Origin: an uncultured Thiothrix sp.
GTDB lineage: Bacteria; Pseudomonadota; Gammaproteobacteria; Thiotrichales; Thiotrichaceae
Assembly: GCF_937873765.1 (NCBI RefSeq)
Contig: NZ_CALMZC010000020.1
Location: 1 to 64,000 of the forward strand
Direction of reading: 5' to 3'
DNA length: 64,000 bases
Below the pieces are notes generated by a model. That model did not search any database and had not been told where the DNA came from. It was given only the letters and a program-made list of their open reading frames with translations. Both the position numbers and the translations under genes were made by a program. Below, piece by piece: positions 35,401 through 43,508 of this stretch; positions within the stretch are counted from its first letter, which is position 1; every line of letters begins with the position of its first letter.

Positions 35401-36941
35401 AAACCGCCGCCGTGTTGCCCGCCCAGTTGCTGGTACATCGCCAGCGTCAGTTCACGGCTGCGTTCCTGTCGGGCGGACTGCCAGAGCTTTTCCAGCACGT
35501 ATTGCAACAGCGGCAAGCTGCCCTTGGCGTACAGGGTCTGATCAACCAGTTCATCTTCCAGTGCCTGTTCGCAGCGCATTCCTACCAGTGCCAGCGGGCG
35601 GGCAATGGCTTCGCGCAACTCAGCCGCAGCAGGAGCAACCAGCAGCAGCGCGTGGTGTTGCAGACGTTGCCCCAGCCCGGCGTATGCCTGTTCGGTGCAA
35701 TGCCCCAGAAAATCCGCCCGCAAGGTCAGCACCAGATGCAGCGGATTGTCGCCGTCCAAGGCTTCCAGCAGGCAGGCGATAAACGCCGTCCGTGCCGCCT
35801 CATCACGGCATTCGGTGAACACTTCCTCAAACTGGTCAACCACCAGCAGCAGCCGTTTGTCTGCCGCGACCAGCTTCAACACTTCGCGTTGCAAATCCGT
35901 ACCTGTTGCCACTGTGCCAACCTGCGCATCAGGAAAACCGCGCACCAGCGTGTCCCGCACATTCTGCAACGGCTGGGCAGTCGGACGTATCACCAACACC
36001 TGCCAATCACTTTCCGGTAATTGCGGCAACAGCCCCGCCAGCACCAGCGACGATTTGCCACTGCCCGAAGCCCCCAGTAGCGGCACAAACCGGCTGGCAC
36101 TGAGCCGGTCAAGCAATTGCTGGATCATGCCGTCACGCCCGAAGAAGAATTCCCGGTCGGCTTGTGTGAAGGTGAGCAAGCCTTTGTATGGCGGATGCTC
36201 AGGCGGATAAGGCGATTTCACGCTAACTTCGCCGTGGTATTGCGTGAGGGTAAAGGGCGTATCGCCCCGGAACAATATTTGCTGGGGCAGATTTTTGCGG
36301 TGAGCTTCAAGGTAGTCAACAAACTCCAACACGCGGATTTCTGGCCTGTCCTGATCCGGTGTCAGTGCTTCGCAGAGTATTTCAGTCAACAGGCTTTGCC
36401 CTTTTCTGGCAAGGGCTTCTTCATCGGCGGTGGAAGCTGCCACAATACAAAAACTTTTTTTCTCAGAGGTTTTGAATTTCAATACCTCACCACTGTGGCA
36501 ACAATCCAGCCAAACACAGACATTTTTAACGGTACTGTTTTCCACCAACTCGATGATAAACGACAAGGGAACGGCTAATGGCTCGTCGGTAGCGGATAAA
36601 TACGAAGCCATGCCATGATGGGATACGCCATGCCCAGAAAAATAGAAGACTGCCAGTTCCACCTCTTCGCTGGCTTGCGGATTCAGTATTTTGCGCAATT
36701 CCTCCCGTAAGGTTTGTGCGTTCACCTTGCCTGAACTGCCCACCTTCCCATCCGCCAACGGCAAGGGGTACAACATGTCAAAACCACCGTAGGTGGACAG
36801 CACATCATAAACCCGTTGGGCATCATTAATTGGCGCAGAAAGATTGCCTAACTTGGTGTGTGGTTCATATTGGCTGACACCAACAATCAGAGCGATACGG
36901 CGGGGCATAAGGGTTTTCTCTGCGGCAGTAAACGCGTCCAT
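32442..36941 (-). CDS. Caspase-STAND NTPase-WD40 protein
   Basis: This giant protein has about 1,499 residues from the ATG at 36941; an ATG at 36908 giving MPRRIALIVG is equally plausible. Domains in order: a peptidase C14 caspase (about 12-235) with catalytic His in YFSGHG and Cys in LDCCHSGE; an nSTAND1-type NTPase (about 250-700) with Walker A LGASGSGKSS and Walker B LLLVVDQFEE; and a transmembrane helix (GLIAFIFILLLVFLATYW). A coiled coil with a perfect 14-residue tandem repeat follows, then 14 WD40 repeats (two seven-blade propellers). Such proteins are regulated death effectors in bacterial conflict systems, with WD40 as sensor, STAND as switch and caspase as effector. The trigger is unknown. 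The 5' half of the gene is much richer in G+C than the WD40 half. Confidence 0.93.
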   Translation of the reverse strand: MDAFTAAEKTLMPRRIALIVGVSQYEPHTKLGNLSAPINDAQRVYDVLSTYGGFDMLYPLPLADGKVGSSGKVNAQTLREELRKILNPQASEEVELAVFYFSGHGVSHHGMASYLSATDEPLAVPLSFIIELVENSTVKNVCVWLDCCHSGEVLKFKTSEKKSFCIVAASTADEEALARKGQSLLTEILCEALTPDQDRPEIRVLEFVDYLEAHRKNLPQQILFRGDTPFTLTQYHGEVSVKSPYPPEHPPYKGLLTFTQADREFFFGRDGMIQQLLDRLSASRFVPLLGASGSGKSSLVLAGLLPQLPESDWQVLVIRPTAQPLQNVRDTLVRGFPDAQVGTVATGTDLQREVLKLVAADKRLLLVVDQFEEVFTECRDEAARTAFIACLLEALDGDNPLHLVLTLRADFLGHCTEQAYAGLGQRLQHHALLLVAPAAAELREAIARPLALVGMRCEQALEDELVDQTLYAKGSLPLLQYVLEKLWQSARQERSRELTLAMYQQLGGQHGGGLRGVLNEKADAFYQQLEPQQQRLMEWLMVELVQVNEGQEDTRRTVTLQELHTRQPQYTAALDALLTQLVTHERLLTQDHDDHGQATITVAHEALIRDWQRLRGWLESNREIKSWRLRLEDSITAWKNNVSGSLLREKRLAEAQRVLDKHPDSLLIGQDERAFIVAGIKQQQNEQAKAQREKRIKRNGLIAFIFILLLVFLATYWQRNEAVQQREIAVQQNQEAKRQQQIAIQKEQEAKRQQQIAIQKEQEANQQRVEANFQAKTAFIGKLAAQAETAINSPSFANGYLTHGMLLAVQAFHENNTSIEAKAALHHCLTLAKNLEKTWYGHNGDIMDVAFNPEGKFVISASRDDTLKLWDAKTGKAIGQPWHGHKNGSILKGVSTTAFSPDGKLVVSGGVNHTLIVWLVETGMPIHHLLGHENIIFDVEFSPNGKQIISGSADGNLRLWDVETGKQIGKPWGLHKEFFRYVKFTQDGKYVISEGSDYSIQKWSVETGKSIKKIWQGDKNGRHTSFSSDGRYMVNAQENKLLQILDIEKGKIIAEALFNYEGEISALAFSPNRKSLVSGSSGGIIQLWDVFTGKAISRPLRGHEGAVSALAFSPDGKHLVSGGTDWSLKTWDLENEHLVSKSWIGHEKSVRSVVFSNDGKYVISGSEDGTLRLWDMLRDQTIGKAQQISTSYVLTLAVSPDGKYIASGDMNNALRLWDSITGDPLSELPMEDSRESSYGAISALAFSPDSKFIIGANWNKTLSLWNISEQKIIGKSWRGHEDRIQSVAFSPDGNHVISAGGADRTLRLWDIKTGKIIDVIDLKGIVKDAAFSPDGKYIIISTVAALGEGIDSNTLQKWDIKTKAFVGKPWYGNNDGVYSISFIPSGEYIISGGGNTLRLWDAVTGRFIGEPWRGHESGVNDVAFSPDGKFVVSGSDDTTLRLWDADPESWAKKACSIVNRNFSLAEWQRFIGDALPYQKTCPDLPAPGEDGWVEPYVGG
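34648..34731. repeat. 42-bp perfect tandem repeat in the coiled-coil linker
   Basis: Two identical 42-base units (34648-34689 and 34690-34731) and the first 12 bases of a third encode duplicated heptads (EQEAKRQQQIAIQK) in the linker between membrane helix and WD40 propellers. The period is a multiple of three and of seven residues, so copy change keeps frame and coiled-coil register. Confidence 0.95.
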
Positions 36942-36980
36942 GATAGTATGAAAACCCCACAATCACCAAAGGTATAGGCG

Positions 36981-37334
36981 ATGGCAACCCTCAAGGCAAT
37001 AGAACTAGAAAACGGACAAAGGGTTTATATGCAAGTCGATGAAAACATCCACTTTGCTAACACCCCAGCCGACACACAAGACAGCGGTTTTGAACACAAA
37101 GGCGTGAAAGAACAGGCAGCCAAAGCCGTGGACAAGCTCGGTGATCTGATCCGCGCCATGTCTGACACTGCCGCCAAAGCCGTGCAGAATTCCACTTTGG
37201 GCAATGTAGAAAAGGTAACACTGGAGTTTGGAGTTACTCTCGGCGGGGAAGCTGGTATTCCCTTCATCACCAGTGGCAAAGCCGAAGGCTCAGTGAATGT
37301 CACGGTGGAGTTTGCACAGAAAAAGACGGATTAA
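36981..37334 (+). CDS. Trypco1-like small protein divergent from the caspase gene
   Basis: This 117-residue soluble protein starts with an N-terminal strand pair (MATLKAIELENGQRVYMQVDE), then a linker and a helix (VKEQAAKAVDKLGDLIRAMSDTAAKAVQ). It ends in VEKVTLEFGVTLGGEAGIPFITSGKAEGSVNVTVEFA. That ending matches the trypsin-co-occurring domain 1 (Trypco1, CU044_2847 family), which has a 'eFGlkl..eaG…a…nvtv' core. The domain was described computationally next to trypsin, caspase and STAND conflict genes. The start lies 39 bases from the caspase ATG at 36941, after AAAGGT. Co-regulation is likely. The family call is by eye. Confidence 0.75.
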   Translation: MATLKAIELENGQRVYMQVDENIHFANTPADTQDSGFEHKGVKEQAAKAVDKLGDLIRAMSDTAAKAVQNSTLGNVEKVTLEFGVTLGGEAGIPFITSGKAEGSVNVTVEFAQKKTD

Positions 37335-37400
37335 TTCAAGTAACGCTTAATCCTGATAATGTCCTAAAGAAAAATATACCTTCTCATCAGTATCTATGAA

Positions 37401-37464
37401 TATTGGCTTCTATTCCCGTAATCGGGAGATTAATCAGGAGAGTAGTTTTTCGGTGTTAGGTTAG
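37401..37464 (+). repeat. Direct repeat, outer copy: orphan 3' end of a FAD oxidoreductase gene
   Basis: This copy encodes IGFYSRNREINQESSFSVLG and TAG in one frame with no gene upstream. It matches 31610-31673 at 60 of 64 bases. Three of the four changes are synonymous and one is Ala to Glu. It contains the inverted repeat TCCCG-TAAT-CGGGA (37414-37427). The stop codon overlaps the TAA of the convergent ABC ATPase gene, as expected of an original gene junction. Confidence 0.9.
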
Positions 37465-39551
37465 TTAGCCGCCTCTACCTGAAACACCTGCTCGACTTTT
37501 CTCAACTCAGCTATTGGAATATGACACATAATCGCATGCCCCGTATCGGTGTGTTGCAGTGCTGGTAGTTGGGTTTCACAAATCGCGCACATTTTACGTG
37601 GGCAGCGGGTTTGGAAGGGGCAACCTGAGGGGGGATTCACTGGCGAAGGCAATTCACCTTCAAGCACAATATGGCGCTTTTTCACCGAAGTATCTGCAAT
37701 GGGCACAGCAGAGAGCAGGGCTTCAGTATAAGGATGATAAGGCGGATTAAAAATCTCGTCCGTCGTGCCTTGTTCCATAATATGCCCGAGGTACATGACT
37801 ACAATTCGATCCGATACATAGCGCACGACTGATAGATCATGGCTTATGAATAATAAGGTGGTTTTTAGATTGCGTTGAATATCGGTGAGCAAGCCAGTCA
37901 CTGCCGCTTGCACCGACACATCTAAGGCTGATACCGGCTCATCAGCCACTACCACCGAAGGTCGACCTGCAAAAGCCCGCGCAATCCCAATGCGTTGCTT
38001 TTGCCCACCAGATAATTGGCGTGGACGGCGCAAGGCAAAATCACGTGGCAATTTGACTAAATCCAGCAACTCCATCACGCGCTGATTAATTTTGTCGGGA
38101 TCGGATTCAATATCGAACTTCTTAATCACCCGTGCAATTTGTGAACCCACTGTATGGCTAGGATTGAGGGTATCAAAGGGGTTCTGGAAGACCATCTGCA
38201 ACAGTGCGACTGTTTGTGCTTTACGCTGCTGCACTGGCGTATGGCTTAACTCTAAACCATTTAAAATCACTTCACCTTCAGTCGCTTCCTCTAAGCCCAT
38301 AAGAACCTTAGCGAAAGTCGATTTTCCGCAACCTGATTCACCCACAATAGCGACGGTTTCCGCCTCATGGGCGACGAGGTTAATATCTTCATTCGCTTTC
38401 ACATATTGAACTTTTTTACCCTTAATCATCGCTATGAGCGAGCTGTCTTTCAGCTCGTAATACTTTTTCATGTGCTTGACTTCGAGCACGGTTTTACCAA
38501 TCTCAACCTTGTCACCACTCAAGCCAATGGGGCGATAATTGGCCCAGTCAATGTCCTCGAAACGTACACAACGCACGTCGTGACGTTGCTCGTCAGACAC
38601 CGGACGCATACTAATTCCACCTTTAGTATCACAACGACCTGCTTGAAAAAAATCACAGCGTGGACTGAAATAGCAACCTTGTGGACGATTTTGTGGCAAA
38701 GGTAATTGCCCACGAATCGGCACTAAAGGACGAGAGTTTTTATTGGTTCCGGGCAAAGGGATCGAGGCAAACAAACCACGCGTATAAGGATGGCGCATTT
38801 CATTGAAAACGCTTTGCACTGCACCCGCCTCTACCGCTTCACCCGAGTACATGACGGTAATGCGGTCACAAGTCTCTAGAATCAGACCAAGATTGTGTGA
38901 GATATAAATCATCGAGGTGCCGAACTGCTTAGAAATATCCTTAATAAGCTGCACAATTCCTGCTTCAACCGTTACATCCAGCGCCGTCGTTGGCTCATCC
39001 AAGAGTAATAAAGCGGGTTTAGAGAGCAAGGCCATCGCAATGACCACCCGCTGCTGCTGCCCACCAGAAATCTGATGCGGATAAGCATCCATAATCCGCT
39101 GCGGGTCAGGTAAACGCACAGCAGCAAGCATATCGAGGGAACGCTGCTTGGCTTCAGCTTCGGTGACACTCTCATGATAAAGCGGCACTTCCATGAGTTG
39201 CTCGCCAATCTTCATCGACGGGTTGAGCGAAGCCATTGGCTCTTGATAGACCATACTGATTTGCGAGCCGCGAATGCTGCGCAATTCATCCTCGCCCATG
39301 GTTTGCAAATCGCGGCCATTGAAGAGGATTTGCCCGCTTTTCACGCGCCCGTTTTTGCCCATGTACTGCATAATAGCAAGCGCGACGGTGGACTTACCGC
39401 AACCCGATTCACCGACAATTCCCATCGACTCACCGGGCATCAAGGTGAGATTGAAATCAATCACCGCCGGAATTTCGCCCGCTCGTGTGTAATAGGAAAT
39501 ATTGACGTTTTTGCACTCCAGAACTGGAGTCACTGCTGTAGTAGGCAACAT
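37461..39551 (-). CDS. ABC transporter ATP-binding protein, fused DppD-DppF type
   Basis: The 696-residue protein holds two complete ABC ATPase domains in tandem (dipeptide/oligopeptide/nickel family). Half one has Walker A GESGCGKSTVALAIM, signature SGGQQQRV and Walker B LLLLDEPTTALDV. Half two has GESGCGKSTFAKVLM, SGGQKQRIGIARA and VVADEPVSALDV. Each half ends with the Cys-rich iron-sulfur-type oligopeptide extension (CYFSPRCDFFQAGRCD and CPFQTRCPRKMCAIC). It drives the permeases encoded upstream (39563-41402) with the binding protein at 41529. The operon faces the methylamine genes, so a betaine- or amine-like solute is possible, but dipeptide uptake is equally possible. Confidence 0.93.
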   Translation of the reverse strand: MLPTTAVTPVLECKNVNISYYTRAGEIPAVIDFNLTLMPGESMGIVGESGCGKSTVALAIMQYMGKNGRVKSGQILFNGRDLQTMGEDELRSIRGSQISMVYQEPMASLNPSMKIGEQLMEVPLYHESVTEAEAKQRSLDMLAAVRLPDPQRIMDAYPHQISGGQQQRVVIAMALLSKPALLLLDEPTTALDVTVEAGIVQLIKDISKQFGTSMIYISHNLGLILETCDRITVMYSGEAVEAGAVQSVFNEMRHPYTRGLFASIPLPGTNKNSRPLVPIRGQLPLPQNRPQGCYFSPRCDFFQAGRCDTKGGISMRPVSDEQRHDVRCVRFEDIDWANYRPIGLSGDKVEIGKTVLEVKHMKKYYELKDSSLIAMIKGKKVQYVKANEDINLVAHEAETVAIVGESGCGKSTFAKVLMGLEEATEGEVILNGLELSHTPVQQRKAQTVALLQMVFQNPFDTLNPSHTVGSQIARVIKKFDIESDPDKINQRVMELLDLVKLPRDFALRRPRQLSGGQKQRIGIARAFAGRPSVVVADEPVSALDVSVQAAVTGLLTDIQRNLKTTLLFISHDLSVVRYVSDRIVVMYLGHIMEQGTTDEIFNPPYHPYTEALLSAVPIADTSVKKRHIVLEGELPSPVNPPSGCPFQTRCPRKMCAICETQLPALQHTDTGHAIMCHIPIAELRKVEQVFQVEAAN

Positions 39552-39562
39552 GCTTGCGCTCC

Positions 39563-40459
39563 TTAATCCCGTAGTGAAATTTCGCGTAACCCATCGGCTA
39601 GCAAGTTAAAGCCTAGAATTAACGAGGCTAAGGCAGCAGCCGGTAAATACATCGAATGCCCCGCGAAAGCCCCTAAAGGTACAGCTTCTTTGAGCATTAA
39701 ACCCCAATCGGGATCGGGTGGTGGCAACCCCAAACCTAAGAAACCTAAAGTAGCAATCGCCACCACCGTATAACCCAAACGCAAACAAGCATCGACAATC
39801 AACGGCCCGCGCGCATTTGGCAATAGCTCAACCAGCATAATGTACCAAGGCGATTCCCCACGGGTTTGTGCGGCAAAAATATAATCGCGCGTTTTTAAAT
39901 CAAGCACCAGACCGCGCACAATCCGCATGATTTGCGGGGCTGAAGCAAAAGTGACTGCCACAACCACCGTCCAACCACTTGCCCCCAAAGTCGCCACAAT
40001 AATGATGCAGAGAATAATAAAGGGGAAAGACAGGAAAATATTAGCAATGAAAGAGACGATCTCATCCGCCCAACCGCCTTTATAACCCGCCAGTACCCCC
40101 ATTAACATACCAACAACATAAGCAACAAAAGTGGCGAAGGTTGCCCAAATTAAAACCTTTTGTGCACCCCAAATAATCCGCGACAAAATATCACGACCTT
40201 TATGATCCGTACCAAGCCAGAATATGCCGCCATCCGGAGCAGTTGCACCGATTTTTTGGAAAGGAGCCATAATTGCATTCGGATCATACAAGGGCAAAAA
40301 CGGCGCTAAAATCGCCATCATCACCCAGAATAAAATAAGTAATAAGCCGATCATCCCTACCGGTGATTCACGCATTAAAGCCAAGGCTTGAAAGAAGCGC
40401 TTGAGCCTAGATTCGCGTTTGGCAGGCAATGCAGTATCAAATTTCACAGCATCAGTCAT
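39563..40459 (-). CDS. ABC transporter permease, DppC type
   Basis: The 298-residue membrane protein is of the oligopeptide permease C family. A cytoplasmic N-terminus is followed by the first membrane helix (about 33-55). The OppC_N segment and WLGTDHKGRDILSRIIWGAQ motif come next, and then the permease core with EAA-loop AAQTRGESPWYIMLVELLPNARGPL. It pairs with the upstream DppB-type permease. Its gene is 11 bases from its neighbours on both sides. Confidence 0.93.
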   Translation of the reverse strand: MTDAVKFDTALPAKRESRLKRFFQALALMRESPVGMIGLLLILFWVMMAILAPFLPLYDPNAIMAPFQKIGATAPDGGIFWLGTDHKGRDILSRIIWGAQKVLIWATFATFVAYVVGMLMGVLAGYKGGWADEIVSFIANIFLSFPFIILCIIIVATLGASGWTVVVAVTFASAPQIMRIVRGLVLDLKTRDYIFAAQTRGESPWYIMLVELLPNARGPLIVDACLRLGYTVVAIATLGFLGLGLPPPDPDWGLMLKEAVPLGAFAGHSMYLPAAALASLILGFNLLADGLREISLRD

Positions 40460-40469
40460 GGCGAGGCTC

Positions 40470-41402
40470 CTAACTAAAGCGAATCCGTGGATTCAATAAG
40501 GTGTAACCAATATCGGAGATAAACTGCGAGAACACCGCAATAAACACCGCCACCATCACGCAAGCTTCAATCACATAAATATCACCAAATAAAGCCGCAT
40601 CGACTAATAAAGAACCAAAGCCTTTGTAAGCAAAAAATACCTCGACGACCACTAAGCCAGACAACAACCAGTTCAATTGCAAAACAATCACAGTGAACGG
40701 TGCAATTAAGGCATTACGCAAGGCATGCCGCATAATCACCCGCTTATATGGCAAACCCTTCAGAATCGCGGTACGGATATATTGCGAGGTCATCACCTCT
40801 GCCATGGAAGCACGCGTCATGCGCGTGACATAACCGAAGTCATAAATCACTAAGACCATCACTGGCAAAATCATCTCTTGCCAACTAAAGCCCCCCGTCA
40901 TGCTGGAGGTTCCCGGTAAAAGTTGCCATGTGTAGACAAATAAGCCGGTTAAAAAAGTAGCCGTGACAAACTCTGGAATCGAGGTCGTCAAGACTGAAAA
41001 AATTGAAATGATTCGATCCAACCACGAGCCTTCTTTCATCCCTGCTAGTACGCCTAGTGTGAGGGAAAGAGGGATCATGATCAGAAAAAAGATGAGCGCC
41101 AAAATACCCGTATTTTTCAGCCGATCAGCCAATAATTCAGAAACTGGCACTTTATATTGCAAGGAATCACCAAAGTCACCGTGCAACGCCCCACCCACCC
41201 ATTGGGTATAACGACTTAAGAACGGCTCATCATAACCATTTTGACTCAACCAAATTTCACGTTGCTCAATGGAAGAATAAGGCCCTAGTACCTTACCAGC
41301 GACAGCCATTTTATCGGCTTCAAAAAGGGAAAAGAGAATAAACGACACGACCAACATGATCAGCAGCATCGCTACTAGCCGTTTCGCAGCTAATACGATC
41401 AT
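40470..41402 (-). CDS. ABC transporter permease, DppB type
   Basis: The 310-residue DppB/OppB family permease has six predicted membrane helices. The first is at residues 5-28; a long periplasmic loop includes SQNGYDEPFLSRYTQWVGGALHGDFGDSLQYKVPV. The EAA loop is YVTRMTRASMAEVMTSQYIRTAILKGLPYKRVIMRHALRNALI. It lies between the binding-protein gene (across a hairpin at 41491) and the DppC gene. Confidence 0.93.
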   Translation of the reverse strand: MIVLAAKRLVAMLLIMLVVSFILFSLFEADKMAVAGKVLGPYSSIEQREIWLSQNGYDEPFLSRYTQWVGGALHGDFGDSLQYKVPVSELLADRLKNTGILALIFFLIMIPLSLTLGVLAGMKEGSWLDRIISIFSVLTTSIPEFVTATFLTGLFVYTWQLLPGTSSMTGGFSWQEMILPVMVLVIYDFGYVTRMTRASMAEVMTSQYIRTAILKGLPYKRVIMRHALRNALIAPFTVIVLQLNWLLSGLVVVEVFFAYKGFGSLLVDAALFGDIYVIEACVMVAVFIAVFSQFISDIGYTLLNPRIRFS

Positions 41403-41490
41403 AAGCTAACACTCCTCTACCAGCCTGCTGCTCTCCCTCTGCTAGGTCATGCAGTTAGACTTCCTGTGGTTTTTGGTGGTAAGACCAAAA

Positions 41491-41508
41491 GCCCGCTAAA
41501 AAGCGGGC
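41491..41508 (-). terminator. Attenuator hairpin between binding-protein and permease genes
   Basis: AGCGGGC and GCCCGCT form a perfect 7-bp stem with a 4-base loop. On the minus strand a TTTT run follows. It lies after the binding-protein stop and ahead of the permease genes, a common arrangement that gives more binding protein than permease. Confidence 0.65.
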
Positions 41509-41528
41509 CTTCAGTTAGCGACTACGAC

Positions 41529-43250
41529 TTAAGCGTCTAGCCATACCTTGTTATATGGGGTACTAAATTGATGATACTGCGTTGGATGCGCCTTCAAACC
41601 CTTCACTTTATTGGAAGCGACAAAGAAATTAGACTGCCACAAGGGCTGCACAATCACCGCATCCTCTTGCAGAATCCGCTGCACATCCTTCATTGCCTCT
41701 TTACGCTTAGCAACATCAATTAGCGCTTCCGCTTTATTCAAAGCTGCCTCAAACTCAGGATTATTATAGTTGGTTTCATTCCAAGGCACGCCCGCACGAT
41801 AGGCAACACTCATCACCATCGTACCCAAGGGACGATGCGTCCATGCCGTGATTCCAAATGGAGTTTTATCCCAAATTTCCCAATACTTCGCCGCTGGCAT
41901 CAAATTAATATTGATCTTAATTCCAGCCGGAGCACATTGTTCTTTGAGGATTTCACAAGCCTGTTGCTGCCACGGGCCGTTGGTATTACCGCAATCTAAA
42001 GTCAACTCTACGCCATCTTTATAACCCGCTTCCTCTAACAGCTTCTTAGCCTTTTCATAGTCCTGCTTGAGCTTAGGTAGCTCAGCATATTCCGGATGAA
42101 TCGGACTAACATGGTGATGCTCACCCACTAAGCCGCCTTTGCCTTGATAAATAGTGGAAATATATTTATCCGCATCGACACAAGCTTGTACAGCTTGACG
42201 CAATTTTTTGTTGTCATACGGTTTTTCACTAATCCGCATGCGAATACAACCCGTTTGTGCAGTCTGCGCTGGATAAATGGTCGAATTCGGCACACTTTCC
42301 GCTAAAGCGTAGGAAGCAATATCAAACTCATAAATCAGATCAACTTGGCCTGAAGCGAAGGCAGCTAGTTGCGCTGTGGAAGCAGGGCCGTGGTCGATAT
42401 AATGAATTTCATCAAGATACACCTCGCCGCCCCAATAAGGTTGGTCAGAACGTTTGAGAATAGCGATTTCACCGACTTTGTACTTATCTAATTTATAAGG
42501 CCCCGTCCCAATCGGATTCTTAATCATATCCTTGCCATCTTTCTCGAAATTACGATGCACAATGGCGGTTGGATAGTTATAGAGATTCTCTGGAATAGAC
42601 AGTTGTGGAGAACTCATTTTAAGCTTAACGGTGTAGTCATCTACTTTAGTGACCGCACCTTCAATCATCTGCTTGGTCATTTTTGGCTTGCCGTCTTTAT
42701 CCTTCTCGCCGGTATCGACATCTTTCACCATGGCAGAGAATAGACCGACATTGGAAGAACCAGTTTTTGGATCTAACCAGCGCGTGAAATTAAAGACCAC
42801 ATCATCCGCATTGAATTGATCACCATTGCTCCATTTCACATCTTTGCGTAACTTAAACACCCATTCAGTCAAATCCGCATTCGCTTCCCAACTTTCTGCT
42901 AGCATTGGACGCGTAACATTATCAGGACCAGTAATGGTTAAATACTCTAAGAATTGCCGCGCTACATTGGATTTTTCTGTCCAATCAAATAAAGCTGGAT
43001 CGGTGATTTCTTGTACCGGCATGGAGATTTTTAAGATCCCGCCTTTTTTGGGGGTCTCTTCGGCTGCCATGGCGGATGGCATCAATTTTTCACCCAGAAT
43101 AGTTCCCGCCACTGTGTAGGCCGCCGCTGCTGACATTCCTAATAAAGTGGTAGTACGCAAAAATTCACGGCGTGAAATTTTCTTATTATCAAGGTCAGCG
43201 ATAAGCGTGGGAATCATGGGGTGCTTATCAGCTTCCGGAAATTTAGACAT
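41529..43250 (-). CDS. ABC transporter substrate-binding protein, peptide-binding family 5
   Basis: The 573-residue SBP_bac_5 protein has a Tat signal ([22 protein letters not shown], about residues 28-50). The start of the mature fold is [23 protein letters not shown], and [36 protein letters not shown] is the family signature. The Tat signal implies folding before export. I start at the ATG at 43250 (GGAG 6-9 bases before); the ATG 12 bases upstream is also open. Binding proteins of this family bind peptides but also amines, opines or nickel. It leads the transporter operon. Confidence 0.93.
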   Translation of the reverse strand: MSKFPEADKHPMIPTLIADLDNKKISRREFLRTTTLLGMSAAAAYTVAGTILGEKLMPSAMAAEETPKKGGILKISMPVQEITDPALFDWTEKSNVARQFLEYLTITGPDNVTRPMLAESWEANADLTEWVFKLRKDVKWSNGDQFNADDVVFNFTRWLDPKTGSSNVGLFSAMVKDVDTGEKDKDGKPKMTKQMIEGAVTKVDDYTVKLKMSSPQLSIPENLYNYPTAIVHRNFEKDGKDMIKNPIGTGPYKLDKYKVGEIAILKRSDQPYWGGEVYLDEIHYIDHGPASTAQLAAFASGQVDLIYEFDIASYALAESVPNSTIYPAQTAQTGCIRMRISEKPYDNKKLRQAVQACVDADKYISTIYQGKGGLVGEHHHVSPIHPEYAELPKLKQDYEKAKKLLEEAGYKDGVELTLDCGNTNGPWQQQACEILKEQCAPAGIKININLMPAAKYWEIWDKTPFGITAWTHRPLGTMVMSVAYRAGVPWNETNYNNPEFEAALNKAEALIDVAKRKEAMKDVQRILQEDAVIVQPLWQSNFFVASNKVKGLKAHPTQYHQFSTPYNKVWLDA

Positions 43251-43508
43251 AACATGCTCCAATTCAGCTTTGAGTGAATTTAATTGAAAAACGGCAGAGC
43301 AGAGAAGAGAGATGGTCTCGATGCTACTCCTTTAAAATTACAAGTTCAAGAAAGCAAAAACTGCAGCATTTTTCTTAGTGCGGCGCACAAAAATTCCTAA
43401 ATTCTTTGCCAAAGACCGATTTCTTTAATGCTATTTACTACTAGTAAAACGACTAAAAACTTATATAGTGAGTACCGTAGATCATCCATTGGGCATGAGG
43501 AGCAAGCA

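Noticed and set aside
35106-36020. Long open frames antisense to the STAND/caspase region
   Set aside because: They are shadows produced by the G+C-rich codon pattern of the real gene on the minus strand and show no recognisable protein features.
31674-37400. Integrase or transposase inside the caspase cassette
   Set aside because: All open frames were examined on both strands; none carries recombinase motifs, and there are no terminal inverted repeats of IS type.
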